Below are positions 39,853 through 48,588 of a DNA stretch of 64,000 nt, piece by piece. Positions within the stretch are counted from its first letter, which is position 1, and every line of letters begins with the position of its first letter. The DNA is from Actinospineispora acaciae DSM 45401. GTDB taxonomy: Bacteria; Actinomycetota; Actinomycetes; Mycobacteriales; Pseudonocardiaceae. Made by a program: the position numbers and the translations under genes. The stretch covers positions 310,001 to 374,000 of the forward strand of contig NZ_JIAI01000006.1 in assembly GCF_000620785.1 (NCBI RefSeq), given 5' to 3'. The notes beneath the pieces are model-generated. The model was not told the DNA's origin and did not search any database. It saw only the letters and a program-made list of their open reading frames with translations.

Positions 39853-40805
39853 CAGGCTGCCTCCTCCTTCCCGCTGAAGGTGCGGAAGATCAGGCGCAGC
39901 GCGAACGAGGAGACGATGGTGGTCAGGATCGCCACCACCACGCCCATCGCGGCGGACTGGCCGATGTCGAAGCCCAGGAAGGCCCGCTGGTAGATGTAGA
40001 AGGGCAGGTTCGAGCTGGCGATGCCGGGCCCGCCCTGGGTCATCATGTAGATCGCGTCGAACGTGTTGATCAGGTAGATCGTCCCGAGCACGATGCCCAG
40101 CTCGATGAACCGGCGCAGGTGCGGCAGGGTGATCTCGCGGAAGATGGCCGGGCCGGTCGCGCCGTCCACCCTGGCCGCTTCGAGCACGTCGTCGGGCTGG
40201 CTCTGTAGGCCGGCCAACAGCAGCAGCATCATGAACGGCGTCCACTGCCAGATGATCGCCAGCATCACCGCGAACAGCGGGAAGCTGGAGATCCAGTCGG
40301 TGTGGCCGGCGCCGAACGGGGCCAGCGCGAAGTCCACCAGGCCGAAGTTCGGGTCCAGCAGCACCGTCTTCCACAGCAGCGCCGTGGCCACCGGGGTGAT
40401 CAGGAACGGCGTGATCAGCAGGGTGCGGACGATGCCCCGGCCGGGGAAGGACCTGTTCAGCAGCAGCGCGAGCGCGAGCCCGAGGACCACCGCGATCAGG
40501 ACGGCGCCCACGGTGAGCACCACCGTGTTCAGCATGACCTCGCGGAACTGGCTGTCGGTGAACACCTGGGCGTAGTTCTGCAGGCCCACGAAGTGCCGCG
40601 AGCCGGGGCGCACCAGGTTCCAGGACTGCAGCGAGTAGTAGATCGTGACCACGAACGGCAGCTGGGTCACGATGAAGGTGAAGACCAGCGCGGGCAGCAG
40701 CGGGATGCGGCGCACCCAGCCGTCGGCCGCCGAGCCAGGCCCGCGTTCGGGGCGCCCGGCCGCGCGGCCCGGCGTGGTGGCGGCCTCGATCGTCGTGGAC
40801 GTCAT
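39852..40805 (-). CDS. Sugar/polyol ABC transporter permease 1 (MalF type)
   Basis: A 317-residue permease with six main hydrophobic helices. The EAA loop is VLEAARVDGATGPAIFREIT, and the C-terminal part YLINTFDAIYMMTQGGPGIA is typical of polyol importers. It partners permease 2 and receives substrate from the lipoprotein encoded upstream, whose stop overlaps this ATG. Confidence 0.93.
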   Translation of the reverse strand: MTSTTIEAATTPGRAAGRPERGPGSAADGWVRRIPLLPALVFTFIVTQLPFVVTIYYSLQSWNLVRPGSRHFVGLQNYAQVFTDSQFREVMLNTVVLTVGAVLIAVVLGLALALLLNRSFPGRGIVRTLLITPFLITPVATALLWKTVLLDPNFGLVDFALAPFGAGHTDWISSFPLFAVMLAIIWQWTPFMMLLLLAGLQSQPDDVLEAARVDGATGPAIFREITLPHLRRFIELGIVLGTIYLINTFDAIYMMTQGGPGIASSNLPFYIYQRAFLGFDIGQSAAMGVVVAILTTIVSSFALRLIFRTFSGKEEAA

Positions 40806-42205
40806 CGCCTGGCCTCCCGGTAGGTGTCACCGACCGTCTGGGCGTACTTCTGCGACTGCTCCAGCGCCTCCGCCACGCTGACCTGGCCGGCGATCGCGGC
40901 GCTGACCTGCTGGCTGACCCGGGTGCCGAGGTCCTGGAACTCCGGGATGGCCACGAACTGGATGCCGGTGTACGGCACCGGGACGGCCGTCGGGCGCTGC
41001 TCGTCGGCGTTGTTCATCGCGTCCAGCGTGGGCTGCAGGTAGGGCGCGGCGGCCTTCCGGTACTCCGGGATCTGGTACGTGGACGCCCGCGAGCCCGGCG
41101 GCACGTGCGACCAGCCGAGCTTGTTGCCGACCAGGTGCATGTAGTCCTTGGACGTCATCCAGGACATGAACTGCCAGGCGGCGTCGGTGTGCTGGGAGAT
41201 CTTCGGGATGGCCAGCGACCAGCTGTAGAGCCAGCCGGAGTGCGCCGTCTTCTCCACCGGCGCGGGGACGTAGCCGACGTTGCCGACGACCTTGCTCTGC
41301 TCCGGGTCCTCCAGCACGTTGACCACCGAGGTCGCGTCGTACCACATGGCGACGTTGCCCTGGCCGAACAGGTTCCCGCACTCGCCGAAGCTGGCCCCGG
41401 CCGGGCCGGGCTCGCCGTAGTTGCGCAGCAGGTTGACGTAGAAGTCCACGGCCTGGGCGGTGGCGGGGGAGTTGAGCTGGGCGTTCCAGTTCGTGTCGTA
41501 CCAGCTGCCGCCGAAGGTGTTGATCACCGTGTCCAGCGGCGCGAGCACCTCGCCCCAGCCGGGCAGCCCGCGCAGGCAGATCCCGGAGACGCCGGCCTTC
41601 GGGTCGTGCAGCCTGGCCGCGAAGTCCCTGACCTGGGTCCAGGTCGGGTGCTCGGGCATGGTCAGGCCGGCCTTGGCGAACAGGTCCTTGCGGTAGGCCA
41701 GGAACGACGACTCGCCGTAGAACGGCACCGAGTAGAGGTGGCCCTGGTAGGACAGCGCCTCGCGGACCTTGGGCAGGAAGTCCTGAGGGTCGTAGCCGGG
41801 GGTGGCGTCGGCCAGCGGCTGCAGGTCGGTCAGCCAGCCGTTCTGCGCCCACTGCGGCGTCTCGTAGTTGCTGATCATGACCACGTCGAACTCGTTGCCC
41901 TCGGTGGCCACCGAGGCGGTGATCTTCGCGCGGGCCTGGTTCTCGGACAGGCTGACGAACTTGACGCGGATGTTCGGGTGGGCCTTCTCGAACTCCGGGA
42001 CCAGCTCGATCGCGTCCTTCATCTGGGAGTTCGACACGATCGCCACGGTGACGGTGGTGACGCCGTCACCGCCGCCGCCCAGGGCGCCCGCGCCGGCGCA
42101 GCCGGGCAGCGCCAGCACGACCAGCAGGGCGAACAGGATCGACAGCCAGCCGCGCAGGCCGGCTCGCGGGAGCGGGGTTCGCGGTGGGGCCACGGTGCCC
42201 TCCAT
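40802..42205 (-). CDS. Extracellular solute-binding lipoprotein (polyol/sugar, family 1)
   Basis: A 467-residue binding lipoprotein. A signal helix (RGWLSILFALLVVLALPGCA) ends in a lipobox; the mature part has VAIVSNSQMKDAIELVPEFE, DVVMISNYETPQWAQNGWLT and GHLYSVPFYGESSFLAYRKD, a pattern seen in sorbitol/mannitol-binding proteins. It is the first gene of the transporter operon. ATG 42205 is 12 bases from a likely -10 (TATAAC on the minus strand, 42217-42222). GTG 42193, four bases after a GGAGGG, is a serious alternative start. Confidence 0.92.
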   Translation of the reverse strand: MEGTVAPPRTPLPRAGLRGWLSILFALLVVLALPGCAGAGALGGGGDGVTTVTVAIVSNSQMKDAIELVPEFEKAHPNIRVKFVSLSENQARAKITASVATEGNEFDVVMISNYETPQWAQNGWLTDLQPLADATPGYDPQDFLPKVREALSYQGHLYSVPFYGESSFLAYRKDLFAKAGLTMPEHPTWTQVRDFAARLHDPKAGVSGICLRGLPGWGEVLAPLDTVINTFGGSWYDTNWNAQLNSPATAQAVDFYVNLLRNYGEPGPAGASFGECGNLFGQGNVAMWYDATSVVNVLEDPEQSKVVGNVGYVPAPVEKTAHSGWLYSWSLAIPKISQHTDAAWQFMSWMTSKDYMHLVGNKLGWSHVPPGSRASTYQIPEYRKAAAPYLQPTLDAMNNADEQRPTAVPVPYTGIQFVAIPEFQDLGTRVSQQVSAAIAGQVSVAEALEQSQKYAQTVGDTYREARR

Positions 42206-42216
42206 GGCTGAACTTT

Positions 42217-42222
42217 GTTATA
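42217..42222 (-). promoter_or_regulatory. Probable -10 hexamer of the polyol transporter operon
   Basis: On the minus strand TATAAC lies 12 bases before the first ATG of the binding-protein gene. No clear -35 is seen. A transcript starting about seven bases further on would leave only about five bases before that ATG, or a short leader with GGAGGG before GTG 42193. Confidence 0.4.
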
Positions 42223-42273
42223 TCGATCGTTAACGGCAGTGCTCTACGTCACATCTGGAGGTACCATACGGCG

Positions 42274-42303
42274 GACGTAAGCGCTTGCGCAAGCGCTTAC
42301 GTC
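42274..42303. promoter_or_regulatory. 30-bp perfect palindrome made of two LacI-type operators
   Basis: The whole 30 bases are a perfect inverted repeat. It consists of two abutting LacI/CcpA-like sites, GTAAGCGCTTGC (42277-42288) and GCAAGCGCTTAC (42289-42300), each with an AAGCGCTT core, flanked by GAC and GTC. It sits between the divergent transporter and LacI genes, 43 bases before the LacI ATG, and is almost surely this repressor's operator. Confidence 0.8.
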
Positions 42304-42345
42304 GCATCTGTGGCGGGCGGGCTCGGAGGTGGCGACATCGCGACG

Positions 42346-43329
42346 ATGGCGGACGTGGCGCGCCTCGCGGGGGTGTCGGTGGCCACCGTGTCCCACGTGC
42401 TCAACGGCACCCGGGTGGTCCGCCCGCATACCCGCGATCTGGTGCTGGCCGCCGTGCGCGAGGCCAACTACACGCCGAACACGGTGGCCCGGTCGCTGGC
42501 CACCGCCCGTACCACGACCATCGGGCTGGCCCTGTCGGCGATCTCCAACCCGTACTTCGGCGACCTGCTGCGCTCGGTGGAGACCGCGGCGGCCGGCGCC
42601 GGCTACACCCTGCTGCTGGCCGACCCGCGCGAGGAGCCGGACTACGAGCTGACGGTGGTGCGGCGGCTGCAGGCCCGCCGGGTGGACGGCCTGGTGCTCG
42701 CGCCGTCCGGAGAGCCGTCCGCCGCGCTGGCCCACCTGGCCGAGCAGCGGGTGCCGACCGTGCTGGTGGACCGGCTCATCGACGCCGGGCTGGACCAGGT
42801 GGGCTCGGAGAACGTCGGCCCGGTCGCGGACCTGGTCGGGCACTTCGCCGAGCGCGGCCACACCCGGATCGCACTGGTCGCCGGCCACCGCGGCCTGGCC
42901 ACCACCACCGAGCGCCGCGACGGCTACCTGCTCGGGCTGCGCCGCTCCGGGCTGGTGACCGACCCCGACCTGGTGGTGGACGGCAACTCCGAGACCGAGG
43001 CCGCCCGGGATGCCGTGCACCGCCTGCTCGCGCTGGACCGGCCGCCCACCGCGATCATCGCCGGCAACAACTCCATGACCATCGGCACGCTCGCCGCGCT
43101 GCGCGACGCGGGGATCCCGGTGCCCGGTGGGATGGCGGTGGCCGGCTTCGACGACTTCCCGTGGGCGGACCTGTTCAGCCCGGGGCTGACGGCGATCGCG
43201 CAGCCGTTCGTGGAGATGGGCCGGCGCGCGGTGGAGATGCTGCTCGCCCGCATGGCCGCCCCCGACGCACCGGCCCGCACGGTGCGCCTACCGCCCACGT
43301 TCGTCCACCGCGACTCCTGCGGCTGCTAG
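42346..43329 (+). CDS. LacI family transcriptional regulator
   Basis: A 327-residue LacI repressor. MADVARLAGVSVATVSHVLN is the helix-turn-helix, with a hinge helix (TPNTVARSLATARTTTIGLA), and the sugar-binding core follows (ALSAISNPYFGDLLRSVETA, RRVDGLVLAPSG, VAVAGFDDFPWADLF-like segment). ATG 42346 is preferred; GTG 42310 is possible but close to the operator. Divergent to the polyol transporter operon, it most likely represses it until substrate appears. Its 3' end overlaps the convergent GntR gene by four bases. Confidence 0.93.
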   Translation: MADVARLAGVSVATVSHVLNGTRVVRPHTRDLVLAAVREANYTPNTVARSLATARTTTIGLALSAISNPYFGDLLRSVETAAAGAGYTLLLADPREEPDYELTVVRRLQARRVDGLVLAPSGEPSAALAHLAEQRVPTVLVDRLIDAGLDQVGSENVGPVADLVGHFAERGHTRIALVAGHRGLATTTERRDGYLLGLRRSGLVTDPDLVVDGNSETEAARDAVHRLLALDRPPTAIIAGNNSMTIGTLAALRDAGIPVPGGMAVAGFDDFPWADLFSPGLTAIAQPFVEMGRRAVEMLLARMAAPDAPARTVRLPPTFVHRDSCGC

Positions 43330-44096
43330 GCGAACGTGGTCATGCTGCCCAGGTCGCCGGCGTCGGTGTTGGGGGAGGCGACCGCGCGCACCTCCTGGTA
43401 GAAGATCCAGAGGTGGCGGGCCACGGCCTGGCGGGCGGCGGTGGGGTCGCGGCGGCAGATGGTGTCCACTATGAAGGCGTGGTCGTCCGAGCGTTGGGAG
43501 GCGCGCGGCAGGCTCAGGGTGCGGCGGCGGAACTCGGTCATCTCCGGGACCAGGGGTTTGTACATGCCGGTCAGGGCCACGTTGTGCGCGGCCTGCACGA
43601 TCGCCTCGTGGAACTCCTCGTCGGTGCGGACGAGCAGGTCCACGTCGGACTCGTGGGCGGCGTCGTGCACGGAGCGCAGCCTGCGCAGCTCGTCCAGCTC
43701 GTCGTCGCTGGCGCGCATGCAGGCCATGCCGGCGGCGGCGGTCTCCAGGGCGATGCGCACCTCGAGCAGCTCGGTGAGCGCGAAGCCTTCGGACACGCTC
43801 CATTTGACGTACTGGGTGGTCGGGTCGTCGGCGGGGGGTTCGCGGACGAAGGTGCCCTTGCCTCGGACGATCTCGATGACCCCGAGGGTGGAGAGCTTGC
43901 GCAGCGCTTCTCGTAGCGAGGTGCGGCCGACCTGGAGCTGGCGGGCGAGCTCGGGTTCGGAGGGGAGCCGGTCGCCGGGTTGGAGCGTGCCGTTGGTGAT
44001 CGTCGCGGTGATCCGCTCGGCGATCACGTCCGGGAGCGGGCGCCGGGCCAGCGAGCCCGTCCAGTCCTGACCGACCTGTTGACTGATGTCAGACAA
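43326..44096 (-). CDS. GntR family regulator, FadR/FCD subfamily
   Basis: A 256-residue regulator: winged helix (LPDVIAERITATITNGTLQP, LARQLQVGRTSLREALRKLS) and an all-helical FCD effector domain (LLEVRIALETAAAGMACMRA, VDLLVRTDEEFHEAIVQAAH, HLWIFYQEVRAV) with His/Asp residues for a metal. The start is TTG at 44096, where the family-like SDISQQ sequence begins. It is divergent from the LLM-M20-MHS-molybdenum-hydroxylase operon and probably controls it. Confidence 0.9.
   Translation of the reverse strand: MSDISQQVGQDWTGSLARRPLPDVIAERITATITNGTLQPGDRLPSEPELARQLQVGRTSLREALRKLSTLGVIEIVRGKGTFVREPPADDPTTQYVKWSVSEGFALTELLEVRIALETAAAGMACMRASDDELDELRRLRSVHDAAHESDVDLLVRTDEEFHEAIVQAAHNVALTGMYKPLVPEMTEFRRRTLSLPRASQRSDDHAFIVDTICRRDPTAARQAVARHLWIFYQEVRAVASPNTDAGDLGSMTTFA
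44087..44095. promoter_or_regulatory. GntR-type half-site palindrome over the regulator start codon
   Basis: TGTCAGACA is a perfect 4+1+4 palindrome overlapping the TTG start of the GntR gene and about 105 bases before the LLM gene. FCD-type GntR proteins bind short palindromes of this form, so autoregulation is plausible. Confidence 0.3.
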
Positions 44097-44199
44097 GTGG
44101 TTACCTTCCTGCCTAGCTCGTCACGGGGGACCCATCCTAGCGGCGGTCGGCGGGCGGCCCTCAGGACGACAGCAACGGCGCGGTTTGGAGTCAACCCTT

Positions 44200-45243
44200 A
44201 TGCAACCCTCCGATGGATCACGGCCCATCCGGTACGGCGTCAGGTTCCCGCCGGCGACCTCGGCGCGCGACGTAGCCGACGCGGTGCTGCTCAGCGAGCG
44301 GAAGGGCTTCGACGTCGCCTGGATCGCGGACTCGCAGCTGCTCTGGCGCGACGTGTTCGCGGCCATGGCGCTGGCCGCCGACCGGACCGAGCGGATCACC
44401 CTCGCCACGGCGGTGACCAACTTCGTGTCGCGCCACCCCAGCGTGGTCGCCTCGGCGATCAACACGATCCACGAGCTGGCGCCCGGGCGGGTCGCGCTCG
44501 GCGTCGGGACCGGGGACAGCTCGGTGAAGCCGCTGTCGATGAAGCCGAGCACGCTCGCGCAGCTGCGCGGGGCCATCGAGATGGCGCGGACGCTGTTGGC
44601 CGACGAGTTCTACGAGTACGGGCCTCGGCGCTCGAAGCTGCGCGCACCGGTCGGGCCGGTGCCGGTGCACATCGCCGCGAGCGGGCCCCGGACGCTGGCG
44701 TTGGCCGGTGAGATCGCGGACGGCGTGTTGACCCTGGCCGGGATCTCGCCGGAGACCCTCGCGGCGACCCGGGCGGCGACGGAGGAGGGCGCGCGGCGGG
44801 CCGGGCGGGCGGTCGAGGACGTCGAGTTCACCGTCGGCGCGTTCTGCAAGATCACCGACGACATCGAGCGGGATGCCGCCATCCTCAAGCCGATCTGCCT
44901 GCACCTGGCCAGCATCGGCGGGCAGGAGTTCCTGCGGACCGCGGGCATCGAGCTGCCACCGCCGCCGGAGGTGCCCGAGGTCTACCCGGACATGGTGCAT
45001 GCCGAGGACTGGGACCTCGCCGTCACGCACGCCTCGAAGTACGTCACCGACGAGATGGCGGTGAAGTTCGCCGGCGCGTTCTGCCTGTTCGGCAGCGTGC
45101 CGGAGATCCTGGACCGGATCGGCAAGGCCATCGAGCTGGGCGCGACCGGCTTCTACCTGCGCCACGTCGGCAACTACACGATGCCGCTGGAGCTGATCGA
45201 GAGCTTCGGCGACGAGGTCCTGCCGAAGGTGGCCCACTCATGA
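44200..45243 (+). CDS. LLM class flavin-dependent oxidoreductase
   Basis: A 347-residue luciferase-like (bacterial luciferase/F420-type) oxidoreductase: IRYGVRFPPATSARDVADAV, GFDVAWIADSQLLWRDVFAA, ITLATAVTNFVSRHPSVVAS, LAPGRVALGVGTGDSSVKPL and VPVHIAASGPRTLALAGEIA. The fold binds FMN or F420. RutA, which opens the uracil ring, belongs to this class, but the substrate here is unknown. ATG 44200 avoids an upstream extension that would overlap the GntR gene. It is first in a six-gene operon and overlaps the M20 gene by ATGA. Confidence 0.9.
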   Translation: MQPSDGSRPIRYGVRFPPATSARDVADAVLLSERKGFDVAWIADSQLLWRDVFAAMALAADRTERITLATAVTNFVSRHPSVVASAINTIHELAPGRVALGVGTGDSSVKPLSMKPSTLAQLRGAIEMARTLLADEFYEYGPRRSKLRAPVGPVPVHIAASGPRTLALAGEIADGVLTLAGISPETLAATRAATEEGARRAGRAVEDVEFTVGAFCKITDDIERDAAILKPICLHLASIGGQEFLRTAGIELPPPPEVPEVYPDMVHAEDWDLAVTHASKYVTDEMAVKFAGAFCLFGSVPEILDRIGKAIELGATGFYLRHVGNYTMPLELIESFGDEVLPKVAHS

Positions 45244-46454
45244 GTGACACGTTGTTGCGGTCGGCCGTCGAGCTGGCCCAGGTCCCGAGCGCGGTTCCGC
45301 TGGGCGGCGAGACGCTGATCGAGCCGGACGCGCCGGTGCTGGTGGAGTACGTGCAGCGCCACCTGCGGCCCCGGTTCGAGCGGCTGGGCGCGCTGGACAT
45401 CATCGACCTGCCGGCCAACCAGTTCGCCGTCCGGTTCGGCACAGGCACAGACACAGACACAGGCACCGGCGCCGGCCCGTGCCTGGCGCTGGTCGCCTAC
45501 ACGCCCACCCAGCACCACAACCTGATGGCCGACCCCTGGTCCGGGCGGATCGCGACGCCGGTGTCGGACGGCATCGACGAGCCGTGCCTGTTCGGCCAGG
45601 GCATCACGCAGAACAAGGCGCACCAGGCGTGCCTGCTCGCCCTCGCGGACTGGCTCGTCAGCGAGCAGATAAAGCTGGACGGCACGCTGCTGCTGTGCGT
45701 CAACAACGAGGGCCGCAGCAGCCACGAGTGTTCACACCGGATGCTCGACGCTCTCCCAACCACCCCTGACCTGCTGGTCCAGCTGTTCCCGACCGGGTTC
45801 GACGTCACCGTCGGCAACCGGGGCCGGATCGACCTGTACGTCCGCGTGACCGGCACCGCCACCCACTCCTCGACGCCGCCGCCCGGCGGAGGCGTCATCG
45901 CCGCCACCACCGCGGTGCTGGCTCGCGTCGAGAAGCTCAACGAGGAGGTCACCCGGCGCACCGACCCCGAGCTGGGCCGCGAGCAGGTGATCCCGTACCA
46001 GGTGGTGTTCGATCCGCTCGCGCCGCACACCCTGCCGAACGCCGCCAAGATCACGCTCGACCGGCGGCTGCTGCCCGGCACCGACCCGGAGGACACCGCC
46101 GCCGAGCTGCGCAAGGCGCTCGACGAGGTCGCCACCCCCGGGTGCGAGGTCACCGTCGAACCCGGCGTGACGATGCTGCCCGCGCGCTTCCCCGACGACC
46201 GGGCCGACCTGCTCGCCCCGCTGGACGCCGCCATCGCCGAGCACCTGAAGCGCCCGGCGCGGCACACCATGTACGGCGGCAGCTTCGACGCGGGCGGGCC
46301 GTCCTCCCGAGGCATTCCCACCGTGATGTTCGGCGTGCCCGAGGAGGGTGACCTGCTCGGCGACGACTTCGTCCGCATCTGCGACCTCCGCGCGCAGGAG
46401 GCCATCCTCCGTCGAATGGTCACGGGGTTCTTCGCGGGCGGGAGCCGGTCATGA
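45240..46454 (+). CDS. M20 family hydrolase with non-canonical metal site
   Basis: A 404-residue amidohydrolase-fold protein of the M20 dipeptidase/carboxypeptidase family. The lid domain (GNRGRIDLYVRVTGTATHSS) and C-terminal half are normal, but the usual H-x-D segment reads AYTPTQHHNLM and the G-x-x-D-x-K segment reads GQGITQNKAHQ, so two standard zinc ligands are missing, while NNEGRSSHECSH keeps a Glu and adds His. A GTGTDTDTGTGAG stretch near residue 67 comes from a six-base repeat in the DNA. It may hydrolyse a carbamoyl or amide product of the LLM and molybdenum enzymes. Confidence 0.85.
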   Translation: MSDTLLRSAVELAQVPSAVPLGGETLIEPDAPVLVEYVQRHLRPRFERLGALDIIDLPANQFAVRFGTGTDTDTGTGAGPCLALVAYTPTQHHNLMADPWSGRIATPVSDGIDEPCLFGQGITQNKAHQACLLALADWLVSEQIKLDGTLLLCVNNEGRSSHECSHRMLDALPTTPDLLVQLFPTGFDVTVGNRGRIDLYVRVTGTATHSSTPPPGGGVIAATTAVLARVEKLNEEVTRRTDPELGREQVIPYQVVFDPLAPHTLPNAAKITLDRRLLPGTDPEDTAAELRKALDEVATPGCEVTVEPGVTMLPARFPDDRADLLAPLDAAIAEHLKRPARHTMYGGSFDAGGPSSRGIPTVMFGVPEEGDLLGDDFVRICDLRAQEAILRRMVTGFFAGGSRS

Positions 46455-47731
46455 ACCAGGCAAGCAAGGTCCTGTGCTCCAGCCTGATCGGCAGCACCGT
46501 CGAATGGTACGAGTTCTTCATCTACGGAACCGCCGCCTCGCTGGTGTTCGACAAGCTGTTCTTCCCGGAGTTCGACTCCGTGGTCGGCACGTTGTTGGCG
46601 TTGTCGACGTTCGCGATCGCATTCGTCGCCAGGCCGATCGGCGGGGTCGTGGTCGGCCATTTCGGCGACCGGCTGGGCCGCAAGTCGATGCTGGTGCTGA
46701 CGTTGACGATGATGGGCGCGGCCACGTTCGCGATCGGCGTGCTGCCCACCTACCACCAGATCGGGGTCGCCGCGTCGATCCTGCTGGTGCTCATCCGGCT
46801 GGTGCAGGGCTTCTCGCTCGGTGGGGAGTACGGCGGGGCGGTCCTGATGAGCGTCGAGCACGCCCAGAAGCGGCGGCGGGGCCTGTTCGGCGCGGTGGTC
46901 AACACCGGCGCCGGGTGGGGGCTGCTGCTGGCGAACCTGGTGTTCCTGATCGTGTCGCAGCTGCCCGACCAGCAGTTCCAGGCCTGGGGCTGGCGGGTGC
47001 CCTTCCTGCTCAGCGCGGTGCTGGTGGCGATCGGGCTGTTCATCAGGCTGCGGCTGGGGGAGAGCCCGGACTTCGAGGCCGCCAGGCAGTCCGGCGAGGT
47101 GGCGAAGGTGCCGGTGGTCGAGGTGCTGCGCAAGCACGCCGGGCTGGCGGTGCTGATGTGCCTGGCCTACCTCTGCGCGGGCGTGACGTTCTACGTCGGC
47201 ACGGTGTTCTCCCTGAGCTACGGCACCGGCCAGTTGGGCGTCAGCAAGAGCACCATGCTCTGGCTGGTGATCGCGGTGAACGTGCTCACCATCATCACCA
47301 TTCCGCTGTTCGGCGCCTTGTCCGACCGGGTCGACCGCAAGCTCATATTCCTGGTCGGAATCGTCGGAATGGCGGTGTTGCCGTACGCCTGGTTCGGGCT
47401 GTTGGGTACCAAGAGCTTCGGGCTGATGCTGGTCGGGTTCCTGATCCTGTTCGTTCCGTACGCGGCGAACTACGGCGTGATGCCCACGTTCTTCGCGCAC
47501 ATCTTCCCGGTGAGCGTCAGGTACACCGGAATGTCCATCGGCTACACCCTGGGCACCGTGCTCGGCAGCGGGCTGGCGCCGGTGATCGCCACGTTCCTGC
47601 TGCACCGCGCCGGGGGCTGGCCAGCCATCGCGGTGTACATGAGCGCGGCCGGGGTGCTGTCGTTCGTGGCCGCGCTGTTCCTGCGCGAGCGCAAGGACGC
47701 CGAGCGGGACGTGCCGGCGGCGGTGAGCTGA
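46451..47731 (+). CDS. MFS transporter, metabolite:H+ symporter (MHS) family
   Basis: A 426-residue twelve-helix transporter. The opening SKVLCSSLIGSTVEWYEFFI, IAFVARPIGGVVVGHFGDRL and the motif GRKSMLVLTLTMMGAATFAI, with RLVQGFSLGGEYGGAVLMSV, are standard for proline/betaine-, shikimate- or alpha-ketoglutarate-type MHS symporters. It should import the substrate of the operon. It is linked by ATGA overlap to the M20 gene and by a one-base overlap to the FAD subunit gene. Confidence 0.93.
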   Translation: MNQASKVLCSSLIGSTVEWYEFFIYGTAASLVFDKLFFPEFDSVVGTLLALSTFAIAFVARPIGGVVVGHFGDRLGRKSMLVLTLTMMGAATFAIGVLPTYHQIGVAASILLVLIRLVQGFSLGGEYGGAVLMSVEHAQKRRRGLFGAVVNTGAGWGLLLANLVFLIVSQLPDQQFQAWGWRVPFLLSAVLVAIGLFIRLRLGESPDFEAARQSGEVAKVPVVEVLRKHAGLAVLMCLAYLCAGVTFYVGTVFSLSYGTGQLGVSKSTMLWLVIAVNVLTIITIPLFGALSDRVDRKLIFLVGIVGMAVLPYAWFGLLGTKSFGLMLVGFLILFVPYAANYGVMPTFFAHIFPVSVRYTGMSIGYTLGTVLGSGLAPVIATFLLHRAGGWPAIAVYMSAAGVLSFVAALFLRERKDAERDVPAAVS

Positions 47732-48588
47732 TGGAGTTCTTCCGACCGACCAGCCTCGTCGAGGCGTGCGCCCTGAAGGCCGAGCGGCCCGAGCTGGTCC
47801 CGATCGCCGGCGGAACCGACCTGATGGTGGCGCTCAACTTCGGCCGGGAGCGACCGCGCGGCCTGCTGGACCTGACGGGCGTCGACGAACTGCGGGCGCT
47901 CTGCGACGACGGGGACACGCTGCGGGTGGGCGCCGGCGTCAGCTACACCCGGATCACCGCCGAGCTGGCCGGGCCGGCGCCGGCGCTGGCCGGGGCGGCG
48001 CGCGCGGTCGGGTCCCCGCAGATCCGCAACCGGGGCACCCTGGGCGGCAACCTGGCGACCGCCTCCCCGGCCGGCGACGGCCTGCCGCCGCTGCTGGCCA
48101 CCGGCGGCAGCGTCGAGCTGGCCTCGGCCGCCGGCACCCGCGAGGTGCCGGTCGGCGAGTTCTGCACCGGCCCCAAGCGCAGCGTGCTGGCCCCGGACGA
48201 GCTGGTCGTGGCCGTCCGTTTCCCTGCGCGGCGGGGGCCGCAGCACTTCGCCAAGATCGGCACCCGGAACGCGATGGTGATCTCGGTGGCCTCGGTGGCC
48301 GTCGCGCTGGACACCGGGGCGCGGCGGGTCGGGGTGGGCCTGGGGGCCGTCGCGCCCACCCCGATCGGGTCGCCGGAGTTTGCCGACGCCGCGCTGGACT
48401 GGGACGGCCGCGCGCCGCTGGAACCCGGCGCCGCCGCGCGGTTCGGCGAGCTGGTGGCGCGCGCGGCCGCGCCGATCGACGACGTGCGCGGCACCGCCGA
48501 CTACCGCCGCCACGCGCTGCGGGTACTGACCGCGCGGTGCCTGAACTGGGTGTGGGACGACTACCGGAGGATCGACGAATGCGCCTGA
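47731..48588 (+). CDS. Molybdenum hydroxylase (xanthine dehydrogenase type), FAD subunit
   Basis: A 285-residue FAD-binding subunit: MEFFRPTSLVEACALKAERP, VPIAGGTDLMVALNFG (FAD pyrophosphate loop), SPQIRNRGTLGGNLATASPA and the C-terminal KIGTRNAMVISVASVAVALD. It takes electrons from the iron-sulfur subunit to an acceptor. ATG 47731 shares a base with the MFS stop; its 3' end overlaps the small subunit by ten bases. Confidence 0.93.
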   Translation: MEFFRPTSLVEACALKAERPELVPIAGGTDLMVALNFGRERPRGLLDLTGVDELRALCDDGDTLRVGAGVSYTRITAELAGPAPALAGAARAVGSPQIRNRGTLGGNLATASPAGDGLPPLLATGGSVELASAAGTREVPVGEFCTGPKRSVLAPDELVVAVRFPARRGPQHFAKIGTRNAMVISVASVAVALDTGARRVGVGLGAVAPTPIGSPEFADAALDWDGRAPLEPGAAARFGELVARAAAPIDDVRGTADYRRHALRVLTARCLNWVWDDYRRIDECA

